From Candidatus Pelagibacterales bacterium (GTDB taxonomy: Bacteria; Pseudomonadota; Alphaproteobacteria; Pelagibacterales; AG-422-B15), in assembly GCA_016777745.1 (NCBI GenBank), contig JADHQX010000030.1, positions 1 to 11,716 on the forward strand: DNA of 11,716 nt. The letters run 5' to 3'. Of this stretch, positions 1 through 7,161 are shown piece after piece; position 1 is the stretch's first letter, and every line of letters begins with the position of its first letter. A program made the position numbers and the translations under genes. The notes under the pieces are model-generated. The model made no database searches. It saw only the letters and a list, made by a program, of their open reading frames with translations, and was not told where the DNA came from.

Positions 1-380
1 CAAAAGATATCTTTGCACTGCTAGTTTCATTTTTTTTCTATGGTGGCTTAGTAACATTAATAATTGCATATTTTTTAGGAAACACACTTGGACCAATGCC
101 AACAAACGATGCATGGATTGCTATGCTGCCATGGCTATTGTTGATGAGTGCAGTATTTTTAATTCCAACAAATATAGTTTTATTATGGACGCCAAGTGCC
201 GTTGGTAGCGGACTTTACTCAATTATCGTTCTCATTGAAATTGTAGTTGGCTCAGCTAGTGCTGCTGTGCTTACCGATGAGTCTTTTGGCTGGCGTGAAA
301 TAGTTGGTAGTATGTTAATTGTAACTGCAGGCTTAGCAGAAATAATATTAGCTCCAAAAGCTTTGCAAAACGAAGAATAA
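1..380 (+). CDS. EamA/DMT-family permease, C-terminal fragment
   Basis: The reading frame is open from the first bases of the window (first full codon at position 3) to the TAA at 378-380, so this is the 3' end of a gene that starts outside. The roughly 125 visible residues form about four hydrophobic helices. The last pair, with a short SAAVLTDESFGWRE linker leading into a glycine-containing final helix, is typical of the C-terminal half of EamA-domain drug/metabolite transporters, where a helix pair ends in an E-x-x-G-W-R-E-like turn. It probably exports or imports a small metabolite across the inner membrane; the substrate cannot be told. An internal ATG at 96 is not the start, because the upstream codons continue the helix pattern. 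It sits 85 bases before the catabolic block and shows no sign of belonging to its regulon. Confidence 0.8.
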   Translation, partial: KDIFALLVSFFFYGGLVTLIIAYFLGNTLGPMPTNDAWIAMLPWLLLMSAVFLIPTNIVLLWTPSAVGSGLYSIIVLIEIVVGSASAAVLTDESFGWREIVGSMLIVTAGLAEIILAPKALQNEE

Positions 381-420
381 TTAACTATCGGTTAGACCAA
401 TATATTCTATTGTTAAATAC

Positions 421-440
421 TTTATTGATATATCTATAAA
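421..440. promoter_or_regulatory. 20-base near-perfect palindrome upstream of the decarboxylase/GST operon
   Basis: The 20 bases have dyad symmetry in 9 of 10 base pairs: TTTAT/ATAAA outer arms around a GATATATC core, with only the 6th and 15th positions unpaired. It ends one base before the TGAGA-N4-TCTCA site and overlaps a possible -10 (TATAAA, 435-440). It may be a second regulator site or just promoter AT-richness; no matching copy is seen in the other regulated intergenic region. Confidence 0.3.
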
Positions 441-441
441 A

Positions 442-455
442 TGAGAATACTCTCA
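442..455. promoter_or_regulatory. Putative TetR operator, site 1
   Basis: Inverted repeat TGAGA-ATAC-TCTCA. The 25 bases at 436-460 match 21 of 25 bases of those at 4866-4890, which lie in the tetR divergent promoter region. It lies only 10 bases before the ATG of the decarboxylase-family gene and directly follows a possible -10 (TATAAA, 435-440), a position where binding would block transcription. Assignment to the TetR protein at 4266-4850 is inferred from the shared site and from autoregulation being common in that family. Confidence 0.65.
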
Positions 456-465
456 GTTATAGAAT

Positions 466-849
466 ATGACTTATAAGATCGATAAAGAAAGTAGAGAAAA
501 AGGACTTAAAATCTTAAAAAAAATGGATTTGTTGCAGAACAGCGCAACTCCCATTTCTAAGGATTTTATGGCACACATTGTTGATGCCTTATATGGAAAT
601 ATATGGTCTAGGGATGAACTTATTAGTCTTCCAGAAAGAAGTTTAATTACTGTAGCGGTCTTAGTGGCACTTAACCGAGAGAATGAATTAAAGATACATC
701 TTAGGGGTGCTTTAAATCTTGGAGTATCTAAAGAGAAAATTGAAGAAATGATTTTACACGTAGCACACTACAGTGGATTTCCAACTGGTGTGAGCGCCAA
801 TCAAATACTAAACGATATTTGTGCTGAGATTGATAAAGAGTCAAAGTAA
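466..849 (+). CDS. Carboxymuconolactone decarboxylase (PcaC-like) family protein
   Basis: This 127-residue protein is about the full length of a PcaC/AhpD-fold subunit. Residues about 55-115 carry the family core: LPERSLITVAVLVAL, then E-x-K-I-H-L-R-GALNLGVS (H78, R80), then an amphipathic helix ending HVAHYSGFPTGVSANQ. The AhpD CxxC peroxidase motif is absent (the only cysteine is C119), so it belongs with the PcaC-like decarboxylase branch, not the alkylhydroperoxidases. In the protocatechuate pathway PcaC decarboxylates 4-carboxymuconolactone, but no other pca gene is present, so the substrate here is open. The ATG at 466 keeps the usual family N-terminus; no clear ribosome binding site precedes it, and the presumed operator ends 10 bases upstream. 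It is followed after 2 bases by the GST gene, so the two are probably one operon. Confidence 0.85.
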   Translation: MTYKIDKESREKGLKILKKMDLLQNSATPISKDFMAHIVDALYGNIWSRDELISLPERSLITVAVLVALNRENELKIHLRGALNLGVSKEKIEEMILHVAHYSGFPTGVSANQILNDICAEIDKESK

Positions 850-851
850 AC

Positions 852-1757
852 ATGAAAAATTCTACATTGTCTGGACTTCAGGATTATAAAGTTTTAGATA
901 CAGAAGAAGAATGGATTTTATATCATAATAATTTTTCCCTTTGCTCAAGAAAAGCACGTATATGCTTAGATGAACTTAGTATTAAGGCACAATTAAAACA
1001 TATTCACATCATGGAAACAAAAGATTGTGAAAATTTAACAAAAGAATTCTTAAAAATAAATCCTGTAGCAACAGTGCCAGTGTTACTTCATTTTGGTGCA
1101 CCAATCTATGAATCACATGAACAAATCACTTATCTTGAGAATCATTGTTCTAAGAAATTAAGCCAAAGTGATGCAGTTGATTATTGGATAAAAAAAGGAT
1201 CGTTAATAGGAGAGCCAGATAAAAATCTAGAGCAGTATGCTGGTAATTGCATTTCGATATTTACTGTTCCACTATTTGTTTCAATGTTACGAAATATTTC
1301 AATTCTTAAATACATAAAGTATTTATTTAAGCATCCTGATAGATTTAGAGCATCTAAATTTCTTGCATTTAAAATGCTTGCTTACCGAATTTTTAAAAAA
1401 GGTTCACCCATATTTAAAATTATAAAATCAGCAAGTAATAATCTAAATAATCATTTTAAGGAATTAGACCATCATCTCGAAGAAAAAAGTTGGATTGATG
1501 GTGATAATTTTAGTTTAGCAGATATTACATGGATGGTGTTATTTCATCGTTTAAGCGAGGTATTTTTATTAGATTATTTCTTTGAAGATAAAAATAATTT
1601 AAAAAGTTATTTTGATAGATTGAAAAAAAGAGATAGTTATCAAACAGCATTATTGGATTATGAATCTGATGAAATTAGAATGGGAAAATTAAATCTTGAA
1701 TTTGAACTTGATAATAATAAAGATTTAAACTTTTATTATAAAACTATTAAATTATAA
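852..1757 (+). CDS. Glutathione S-transferase, zeta/PcpC-like
   Basis: Residues about 21-100 form the thioredoxin-fold domain: a catalytic-loop segment NFSLCSRKARICL (C31, S32), NPVATVPVL with the cis-proline P76, and the glutathione gamma-Glu-binding E87-S88 pair. The helical domain contains ELDHHLEEKSWIDGDNFSLA followed by an ADITW-type segment. Recalled from memory, this C-terminal stretch and the Cys-Ser pair line up with PcpC/LinD, GST-type reductive dehalogenases of halogenated hydroquinones, whose catalytic cysteine occupies the same place; these derive from zeta-class maleyl(aceto/pyruvate) isomerases. At 301 residues it is longer than the roughly 210-250 of those families, with additional sequence mid C-terminal domain (about 150-195). 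It follows the decarboxylase-family gene by 2 bases and overlaps the FAD hydroxylase gene tail-to-tail by 6 bases. GST membership is secure; the choice between isomerase, dehalogenase and other thiol chemistry is not. Confidence 0.85.
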   Translation: MKNSTLSGLQDYKVLDTEEEWILYHNNFSLCSRKARICLDELSIKAQLKHIHIMETKDCENLTKEFLKINPVATVPVLLHFGAPIYESHEQITYLENHCSKKLSQSDAVDYWIKKGSLIGEPDKNLEQYAGNCISIFTVPLFVSMLRNISILKYIKYLFKHPDRFRASKFLAFKMLAYRIFKKGSPIFKIIKSASNNLNNHFKELDHHLEEKSWIDGDNFSLADITWMVLFHRLSEVFLLDYFFEDKNNLKSYFDRLKKRDSYQTALLDYESDEIRMGKLNLEFELDNNKDLNFYYKTIKL

Positions 1758-3350
1758 TATTTTTTTATCTTCTAACTTATTGATTATATTAGACATAATT
1801 TGATCTAGGCTATCTTCTTCATTAAAATTAATTATATCAAAGACATACTTATCAGGCCTTATCAAAACAGCATTACATTCAAAATGACTAAAATAAGTAT
1901 CTAAGTCTTTACCTTGAGACTGAATACATACAAATTTAGAATAATTACTTTTTAGCAAGTTATTTGATCGATTTATTATTCCAAAATCTAGTTTATTTAA
2001 TATTTTGCAGTTATCTTCTGAAACTGATGGATCTTTATTAAAATTATTTAATATCAACCCAAAGTTTTTTTGTAGCAGATCATCAGTTGTTTTATTATTT
2101 TGATCTTTCAAAAATATTATTGGAAAATAATATCTAAATATATGACTTCTTTCAGTAGGATGATTATGCAACCCTTCGCCAAGTCGAATTCCAGAATAAC
2201 CAGGATAAAAACTTTGTTTTCCTTTCTTCGTTAGAGATTTGATTTTAATTCCTATATCTCTAAAAAAAGCTTTAAGTGGACTTGGTGTCATAATGATATT
2301 ACCCATCGCAATCGAAGCCTTAATTATTTTTTCTGCATGATATTTTCTCTCAGTCTCATAAGTATCTAATATACCCTGGTTATATTTTTTTGAAATTACT
2401 CCACTTAATTTCCATAATAAATTCTCTACATCTCTCATTCCTGAGTTCATTCCTTGCCCCATAAAAGGTGGCATTTGATGGGCAGCATCTCCAACTAAGA
2501 ATACATTATTCTTTTTCCATTTATTTACTGAAGTTGAATGAAATGTATAAATAGCTTTTCTTGTAAAAGTAAATTTTCGATTTTTGAGATACTTAGCTAT
2601 AAATGGAAAAAACACTTCTTCCTTTTGAATTTCATTAAGATTATCTTTAGGCATAATCATAATTTCAAATCTAAATTTATTATTTATAGAGTTAATTATT
2701 GTAAGAGATCTTTTGGGGTCACAAATTTGAAAAGCATCAACGTCTGTAAAACATTCTAATTCTTGATCAGCAAAACCATCAACGCACATCCATGGTTCAT
2801 CATATTTAAAACTTTTATACTTTACTCCCATTTTTTTTCTTATGATACTGTTCGCTCCGTCAGCACCAATAAGATATTTAGTCGTTACGTGCTCAACCTT
2901 ATTTGTATCTAAGTTTTTGATTTCAACATTGATACATTCATCTTTTTCTTCATAAGATAAGACTTCAAAACCTAATTTGAAGTGATTAGTATCGTATGTT
3001 TCAGCGTTATCTCTAAATGCCCCCTCAAATTCTGGTTGATACATGAAAGTTGGTCCAACTTGATATTCATATTTGTTTTCCTCTGCCATACGAATTTTAA
3101 GAAAACTTTCGCCCTTACCATTAATATGATTAATACCACGAATTTTTCTTACCTCTATTTTGTCGGCAAAATTACAAGGTACTATTATACGTCTACACTC
3201 ATCATCCCAGGTAATAGCTCTAGGCAAAGTGTATATTTCTTTTTCTTTATCAATGATAAGTGATTTGATTTTGTAATAGCCTAATAAATTTGCTGCACCA
3301 GCACCTACAGGACCATATCCAGCAACTATTACATTATAATCAGTATTCAT
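1752..3350 (-). CDS. FAD-dependent aromatic hydroxylase (MhpA/PheA/PcpB-like group A monooxygenase)
   Basis: A 532-residue flavoprotein with the three hallmark motifs of group A monooxygenases. They are the N-terminal dinucleotide fold GYGPVG (11-16) with acidic D34 at the end of the second strand, the bifunctional GADG motif (162-165), and the second FAD motif VFLVGDAAHQMPP (283-295) followed by FMGQGMNSGMRDVENLLWKL. A TLPRA segment (41-45) matches the MhpA branch. The C-terminal about 120 residues occupy the thioredoxin-like tail seen in phenol hydroxylase and MhpA. The expected reaction is NAD(P)H- and O2-dependent ring hydroxylation of a phenolic compound, in the cytoplasm. It is the last gene of the tetR-FAH-hydroxylase operon, 11 bases after the hydrolase gene. 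Its 3' half is extremely AT-rich. The family is certain, the substrate unknown. Confidence 0.9.
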   Translation of the reverse strand: MNTDYNVIVAGYGPVGAGAANLLGYYKIKSLIIDKEKEIYTLPRAITWDDECRRIIVPCNFADKIEVRKIRGINHINGKGESFLKIRMAEENKYEYQVGPTFMYQPEFEGAFRDNAETYDTNHFKLGFEVLSYEEKDECINVEIKNLDTNKVEHVTTKYLIGADGANSIIRKKMGVKYKSFKYDEPWMCVDGFADQELECFTDVDAFQICDPKRSLTIINSINNKFRFEIMIMPKDNLNEIQKEEVFFPFIAKYLKNRKFTFTRKAIYTFHSTSVNKWKKNNVFLVGDAAHQMPPFMGQGMNSGMRDVENLLWKLSGVISKKYNQGILDTYETERKYHAEKIIKASIAMGNIIMTPSPLKAFFRDIGIKIKSLTKKGKQSFYPGYSGIRLGEGLHNHPTERSHIFRYYFPIIFLKDQNNKTTDDLLQKNFGLILNNFNKDPSVSEDNCKILNKLDFGIINRSNNLLKSNYSKFVCIQSQGKDLDTYFSHFECNAVLIRPDKYVFDIINFNEEDSLDQIMSNIINKLEDKKIL

Positions 3351-3361
3351 CTCTTATAAGG

Positions 3362-4255
3362 TCAGTAAGAAGTAGTACTATCGGGTTCAGCAATTACTTT
3401 ATTTTCAATATAACCAAGCTTTTCAATAGTTACTTTTACAATATCACCTACTTTTAGCCAGTTTTGTGATGTGGCCGCAACACCTGCTGGTGTTCCGGTT
3501 GCAATTAAATCACCTGGCTCAAGTGAAAAAGCAGTGCTCAAGTATTCTACAACTGTAAAACAATCATGTATTAGATCATTTGTATTAGCTGATTGTCTTA
3601 ACTCACCATTGATGTGAGTTTCTAATTGTAGCTGATGCGGATCACCAACTTCATCACTTGTTACTAAGTATGGTCCAAATGGACAATGGGTATCCCATGA
3701 TTTACCCATAGTCATTGTCATGGGTGGACCTCGCATTTGCCAGTCTCTAATTGTGGCATCATTTACAACTGTATAACCGTATATAACATTAGAGGCTTTA
3801 TCATATGGAACATGTCTGCAGCGCTTGCCTATCACAAAGCCCAGTTCACCCTCATAGTCAAAAAAATCTGAGGCATTTGGTTTATGCATATCATCATATG
3901 GGCCTACGACAGATGAGTTCTGTTTATTAAATATAGTAGGATATTTTTCTTGTGGCTTGCCTAAAAGGGCAGCGGCTGCCTTAGCTGCCTCCTCTTTATG
4001 TGCTTTGTAATTTAAACCTACACCTAATATTTTATTTGGTTTTGGGATAGGAGCCATTAATTTTACATCATTAACTGAAATTTTATTTTCAGCTTTAGTA
4101 ATTAATTCATTGGCTTGACTTAAACCATTATCTCCAAGCTCAATAAATTCAATCATTGTTTTTGGTAAATTGGACAATGAAAAATCTATAATTTCATCGC
4201 CAATTATTGCTCCAATTTTTTCAGAAGATTGATGTAAAAATGTAACTAATTTCAT
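3362..4255 (-). CDS. Fumarylacetoacetate hydrolase (FAH)-family enzyme
   Basis: This 297-residue protein has the full FAH-fold signature. It shows ILGVGLNYKAH (77-86), the metal-binding FDYEGELG segment (E135 and E137), VVNDATIRDWQ with the third metal ligand D166, GKSWDTHCPFGPYLV (185-198), and the closing GDLIATGTPAGV (248-259). Family members hydrolyse or decarboxylate acylpyruvate-like ring-fission products using Mg2+ or Mn2+ (fumarylpyruvate hydrolase, oxepin/HpcE-type, acylpyruvase). Its length is typical of the bacterial acylpyruvase branch. An AGGA ribosome binding site overlaps the stop codon of the upstream tetR gene, suggesting translational coupling, and the FAD hydroxylase gene follows after 11 bases. 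Together with a GST and an extradiol-type dioxygenase it fits the final C-C cleavage step of an aromatic pathway. An alternative is 2-hydroxyhepta-2,4-diene-1,7-dioate isomerase activity. Confidence 0.9.
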   Translation of the reverse strand: MKLVTFLHQSSEKIGAIIGDEIIDFSLSNLPKTMIEFIELGDNGLSQANELITKAENKISVNDVKLMAPIPKPNKILGVGLNYKAHKEEAAKAAAALLGKPQEKYPTIFNKQNSSVVGPYDDMHKPNASDFFDYEGELGFVIGKRCRHVPYDKASNVIYGYTVVNDATIRDWQMRGPPMTMTMGKSWDTHCPFGPYLVTSDEVGDPHQLQLETHINGELRQSANTNDLIHDCFTVVEYLSTAFSLEPGDLIATGTPAGVAATSQNWLKVGDIVKVTIEKLGYIENKVIAEPDSTTSY

Positions 4256-4265
4256 TTTATTTTTC

Positions 4266-4850
4266 CTATTTTTTGTGATTTAGCAACTGCATGATGGCAT
4301 CAGTTGTTTTATTTATAATTTTATTATCATAGCCATTTTTTAATTGTTTTCTAATAGCGTGAAGTATAAGTACAATTATTTGCTCAACAACAAATTCATC
4401 ATAGCTAACTTTAAATATTTTAATTTTAATACCTCTTTTTATATCTTGAATAAGATACTTTGAAACTTCATTTCTTATGATGGGCATATAATCATACGCT
4501 TCTAAAAATATAATACCCCAATCTGGAACTTGAACAGATCTCTCTATAAATCGTTTAGTTGAATTAATAATTTTTTGAGCTGGATCTTTTGTATTACTTT
4601 CATTCTCTTCAATTGTTTTGGTAAGTTCAATGGCAATTAATTTTCCCACTTCGTCAAATATGCTTTTTCTATCTTTATAATGATTATAGAAAGTGCCATT
4701 AGCTATGCCTGCTTTTTCTGCCATCTCTTTAATTGAAGAATTTTGATATCCTTTTTTAGATAGGACATCTATCGCACCATCAATAATAGCCGCACGAGTA
4801 CGATCCATTTTTGATAATGAATTAGATTTGGACTGAAAAAAATTATTCAT
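4266..4850 (-). CDS. TetR-family transcriptional regulator
   Basis: This 194-residue protein has the TetR N-terminal DNA-binding domain at residues about 17-65: RAAIIDGAIDVLSKKGY, then the helix-turn-helix SSIKEMAEKAGIANGTFYNHYKDRKSIF with the diagnostic FYNHYKD recognition-helix end. The rest is the usual all-helical ligand-binding domain, too variable to name a ligand. It is the first gene of the operon with the FAH hydrolase (10-base gap) and FAD hydroxylase, and is divergent from the membrane-protein/sulfatase/dioxygenase operon. The palindrome at 4872-4885 lies 21 bases upstream of its ATG, and a near-copy sits before the decarboxylase/GST pair, so it is probably an autoregulated local repressor released by a pathway intermediate. 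No Shine-Dalgarno is clear at the ATG at 4850; a later in-frame ATG (codon 15) would leave the DNA-binding domain intact. Confidence 0.92.
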   Translation of the reverse strand: MNNFFQSKSNSLSKMDRTRAAIIDGAIDVLSKKGYQNSSIKEMAEKAGIANGTFYNHYKDRKSIFDEVGKLIAIELTKTIEENESNTKDPAQKIINSTKRFIERSVQVPDWGIIFLEAYDYMPIIRNEVSKYLIQDIKRGIKIKIFKVSYDEFVVEQIIVLILHAIRKQLKNGYDNKIINKTTDAIMQLLNHKK

Positions 4851-4871
4851 ACTGTTTACACTATATTAAAA

Positions 4872-4885
4872 TGAGAGTAGTCTCA
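4872..4885. promoter_or_regulatory. Putative TetR operator, site 2, in divergent promoter
   Basis: Inverted repeat TGAGA-GTAG-TCTCA in the 68-base gap between the divergent tetR gene (ATG 21 bases to the left) and the membrane-protein gene (ATG 33 bases to the right). With flanks it shares 21 of 25 bases with the site at 436-460, giving a joint pattern AAATGAGA-N4-TCTCARTT. On the minus strand TTGAGA within the right arm could serve as a -35 for tetR; no firm promoter hexamer pair could be assigned in either direction. A single bound dimer here could repress both operons. Confidence 0.7.
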
Positions 4886-4918
4886 ATTATTATTATTTAT
4901 TTTTAAGGTTTTTTTTAA

Positions 4919-5434
4919 ATGGATTTATATGATGCCAATTCAATTTGTAGAGTAATTTTTACAATTATTTCGATTGGATTAACCGTAGGACCGACTATAG
5001 CAGACTTTAATAAAACTCATGCAACACACCCCGATTGGCCAGGGCATGCTAGGTTTCATGTTGTTTGGCAAGTTCTAGGTTTTTATCCAATTGCAATAAT
5101 GAACATAGTTATTTTGTGGTTTTATATTCCTGATTTTTATTATCCTTATCAACTATATTTTTGGCTTTTTTGGTATTTTACCTTTATTGGATCTTTTATT
5201 ATTACAGCCTTAGCGATGCCAATCTACAATGGCAGTCTATCTGATAAGGGTGGCAGAACTCCTTTCTTATATACTTTTGGGGAAAAATTAAGAATTGTTC
5301 CTGGAAAACAAAAGCACTTACCTTTTAAAATAAATAATAAAGTTAAAATATATCGAATTGATGAAAACGCACATAATTTAATACTGCCAACTTTAATTGT
5401 AATATTAAGCGTGTATTTTTTTTTAGAAATATAA
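4919..5434 (+). CDS. Small four-helix membrane protein with His-rich GHARFH motif (unknown function, DUF6640-like)
   Basis: This 171-residue protein has four likely membrane helices (about 8-26, 46-69, 76-100 and 154-170). Between helices 1 and 2 is a conserved-looking segment: G24-P25, D29, N31, TH (33-34), HPDWPGHARFH (37-47). I associate this D-x-N-x-TH plus GHARFH pattern with an uncharacterised family that I recall as DUF6640; that label is from memory. The clustered H34, H37, H43, R45 and H47 near the membrane surface could bind a metal or an anionic ligand, but nothing is proven. It is the first gene of the divergent operon, with an AAGG ribosome binding site at 4905-4908, and the sulfatase gene follows after 3 bases. 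Possible roles are uptake or handling of the sulfatase substrate or product, or an accessory membrane enzyme. Confidence 0.75.
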   Translation: MDLYDANSICRVIFTIISIGLTVGPTIADFNKTHATHPDWPGHARFHVVWQVLGFYPIAIMNIVILWFYIPDFYYPYQLYFWLFWYFTFIGSFIITALAMPIYNGSLSDKGGRTPFLYTFGEKLRIVPGKQKHLPFKINNKVKIYRIDENAHNLILPTLIVILSVYFFLEI

Positions 5435-5437
5435 ACT

Positions 5438-7141
5438 ATGAGCAAAAAAATTTCACGAAGATCGTTTATTAAAAAGTCAATTGCCACAGCAGCAATGACA
5501 GGTATGTCCTCTATATTATTGACTCAACAAGCACCAGCCAATGTAACTTTAAATAAAAAACCAAATATTTTATTCATTCTTAATGACCAAGAGAGAGCAT
5601 GGCCATATATACAAAAAAATGTGAATCTTCCTGCTAGACGATATTTAGAGAGTATGTCTACTTACTTTAATCGCTCCTATACTTCTACGCCGATATGTTC
5701 ACCAGCAAGAAGCTCAATTTATACTGGTCAGCATATACAATTTACGGGAGTTTATGATAACACAGTGGCTCCATGGGTCCCTGGTTTGTATGACAACGTT
5801 AATACAATAGGTCATCTTCTGTCAGACTTGGATTATGAAACTGGCTATTTTGGAAAATGGCATTTAACAAATATTACAGAAAACCAAGTTAATGAAAACT
5901 CACTTGGGTTCGATGGTATGAGAGCTATGCTAAGCAAACATGGTTTCAAAAATTCTAATCAAGAAGGTGAAAAAGATCTAGGTCAGGGAGGTTATTTATT
6001 TGATGGTCCCACAGCAAGCATTACTTCAGAATTTATTAATAGCAAGAAAGATAAACAAAAGCCATGGGCAGCTTTTGTTAACTTTGTAAACCCACATGAT
6101 ATTATGTTTTATAGAGTTGACCCTTCAATAAGTGGAACAGGCTTTCTTGGTGATCATCAAAAATTTGCTCCAAATGATGAAATGTATGATTTTCAACATG
6201 AAATAGAATTTCCAAAAAACTTTGCTAAATTGAGTGAAGAAGATTGGTCCCCAATAGATATGATGAATGTTGTTTATGGAGAAATACCATTTGAACGAAT
6301 TGATTTATGGAAAAAGTTTATAAACTACTATTATAATTGCCTTCGAGATGTTGATCGGCATATAAATACTTTAGTAGAAAATTTAAAATCATCTAATCAA
6401 CTAGATAATACAATTATATTCATGGTTTCAGATCATGGTGAAATGCTTGGGCAACATGGGATTAGAGGTAAAATAGCTGCATGGGAAGAGTCGGTGCGTG
6501 TCCCAACACTTATCTATCATCCAGACCTTAAAAAACAGCAAACTTGCGAGTCAATAGTTTCAAATATAGATTTTGTACCCACAATGCTTGAATTTGCTGG
6601 TTTAGATCAAAGTCAAATTCAAGCAAAATACCCTGAGTTAAAAGGTAAAAGTTTTGCACCAATAACTGAAAATGTGGATTATAAAAATTACAGAGATGAT
6701 GAGGGACATTTAGTTCAAGGATCACCAATCATAGGTGCAGCTTTTGAAGTAAATGAAAAAATTAGACATATTGGTCTTGCAGATAATCATTTTGATAAGT
6801 TCAAAGCTTTTGCATCAAAAGGCAATTTTTTACCAGATTTTTCACCACCATTTTGTTATAAAGCCATTGTTACTAAGAAGTATAAATTTGTAAGAGCTTT
6901 TTCTCCACGTGAAAATAATACACCCACAAATTTGCAAGAATTATTTTCTAATAATTCAAATATTAGTCTTTATGATCTTGAAAAAGATCCCTATGAGTTA
7001 AATAATTTAGCAAAAGATCAATCTCAGAATGAATTATTGCTTAAAATGAACACAAAGCTAAATGCTTTGATGGATAATGAGGTTGGCCTAGAAAATCATG
7101 TGATTCACTTACCAGGACCTGATTGGTTTTGGACAACTTAA
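5438..7141 (+). CDS. Tat-exported Cys-type sulfatase (alkaline-phosphatase superfamily)
   Basis: This 567-residue protein begins with a twin-arginine signal: SRRSFIKK (6-13), a hydrophobic AMTGMSSILL stretch, and a likely cleavage after APA (34). The mature part is a type I sulfatase: metal site LNDQ (48-51), the formylglycine signature C87-S-P-A-R91 inside TPICSPARSSIYTGQH, K140-W-H142 and NPH (H220) for sulfate binding, and SDHGEMLGQHGIRGK (331-345) with D332/H333 and K345. The C-terminal region has the usual SLYDLEKDPYELNNLA segment. It should hydrolyse a sulfate ester in the periplasm once C87 is converted to formylglycine; no maturase gene is in the window. It lies between the membrane-protein gene (3-base gap) and the dioxygenase gene (20-base gap), and the aromatic-pathway neighbours suggest an aryl sulfate. 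A phosphonate monoester hydrolase is a less likely alternative, since it shares the C-x-P-x-R motif but is normally cytoplasmic. Confidence 0.92.
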   Translation: MSKKISRRSFIKKSIATAAMTGMSSILLTQQAPANVTLNKKPNILFILNDQERAWPYIQKNVNLPARRYLESMSTYFNRSYTSTPICSPARSSIYTGQHIQFTGVYDNTVAPWVPGLYDNVNTIGHLLSDLDYETGYFGKWHLTNITENQVNENSLGFDGMRAMLSKHGFKNSNQEGEKDLGQGGYLFDGPTASITSEFINSKKDKQKPWAAFVNFVNPHDIMFYRVDPSISGTGFLGDHQKFAPNDEMYDFQHEIEFPKNFAKLSEEDWSPIDMMNVVYGEIPFERIDLWKKFINYYYNCLRDVDRHINTLVENLKSSNQLDNTIIFMVSDHGEMLGQHGIRGKIAAWEESVRVPTLIYHPDLKKQQTCESIVSNIDFVPTMLEFAGLDQSQIQAKYPELKGKSFAPITENVDYKNYRDDEGHLVQGSPIIGAAFEVNEKIRHIGLADNHFDKFKAFASKGNFLPDFSPPFCYKAIVTKKYKFVRAFSPRENNTPTNLQELFSNNSNISLYDLEKDPYELNNLAKDQSQNELLLKMNTKLNALMDNEVGLENHVIHLPGPDWFWTT

Positions 7142-7161
7142 ATTTAGAAAGGAAGATATAA

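Noticed and set aside
382..394. TAAC-loop-GTTA after the permease as a terminator
   Set aside because: The arms are only 4 AT-rich bases with no adjacent T-run; the hairpin would be too weak.
2433..2448. CTCA...TGAG-like sequence inside the hydroxylase gene as a third operator
   Set aside because: The arms are in the opposite order and spacing from the two intergenic sites, and the sequence encodes conserved protein.
2538..2759. Plus-strand open frame of 73 codons inside the hydroxylase gene
   Set aside because: It lies wholly opposite the well-supported FAD hydroxylase; its Lys/Phe/Ser-rich product is what antisense of AT-rich coding DNA gives.
2982..3263. Plus-strand open frame of 93 codons inside the hydroxylase gene
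   Set aside because: It is antisense to conserved FAD motifs and has no recognisable domain.
5224..5487. Minus-strand open frame of 87 codons across the membrane-protein/sulfatase junction
   Set aside because: It is antisense to two good genes, including the Tat signal, and has no family features.
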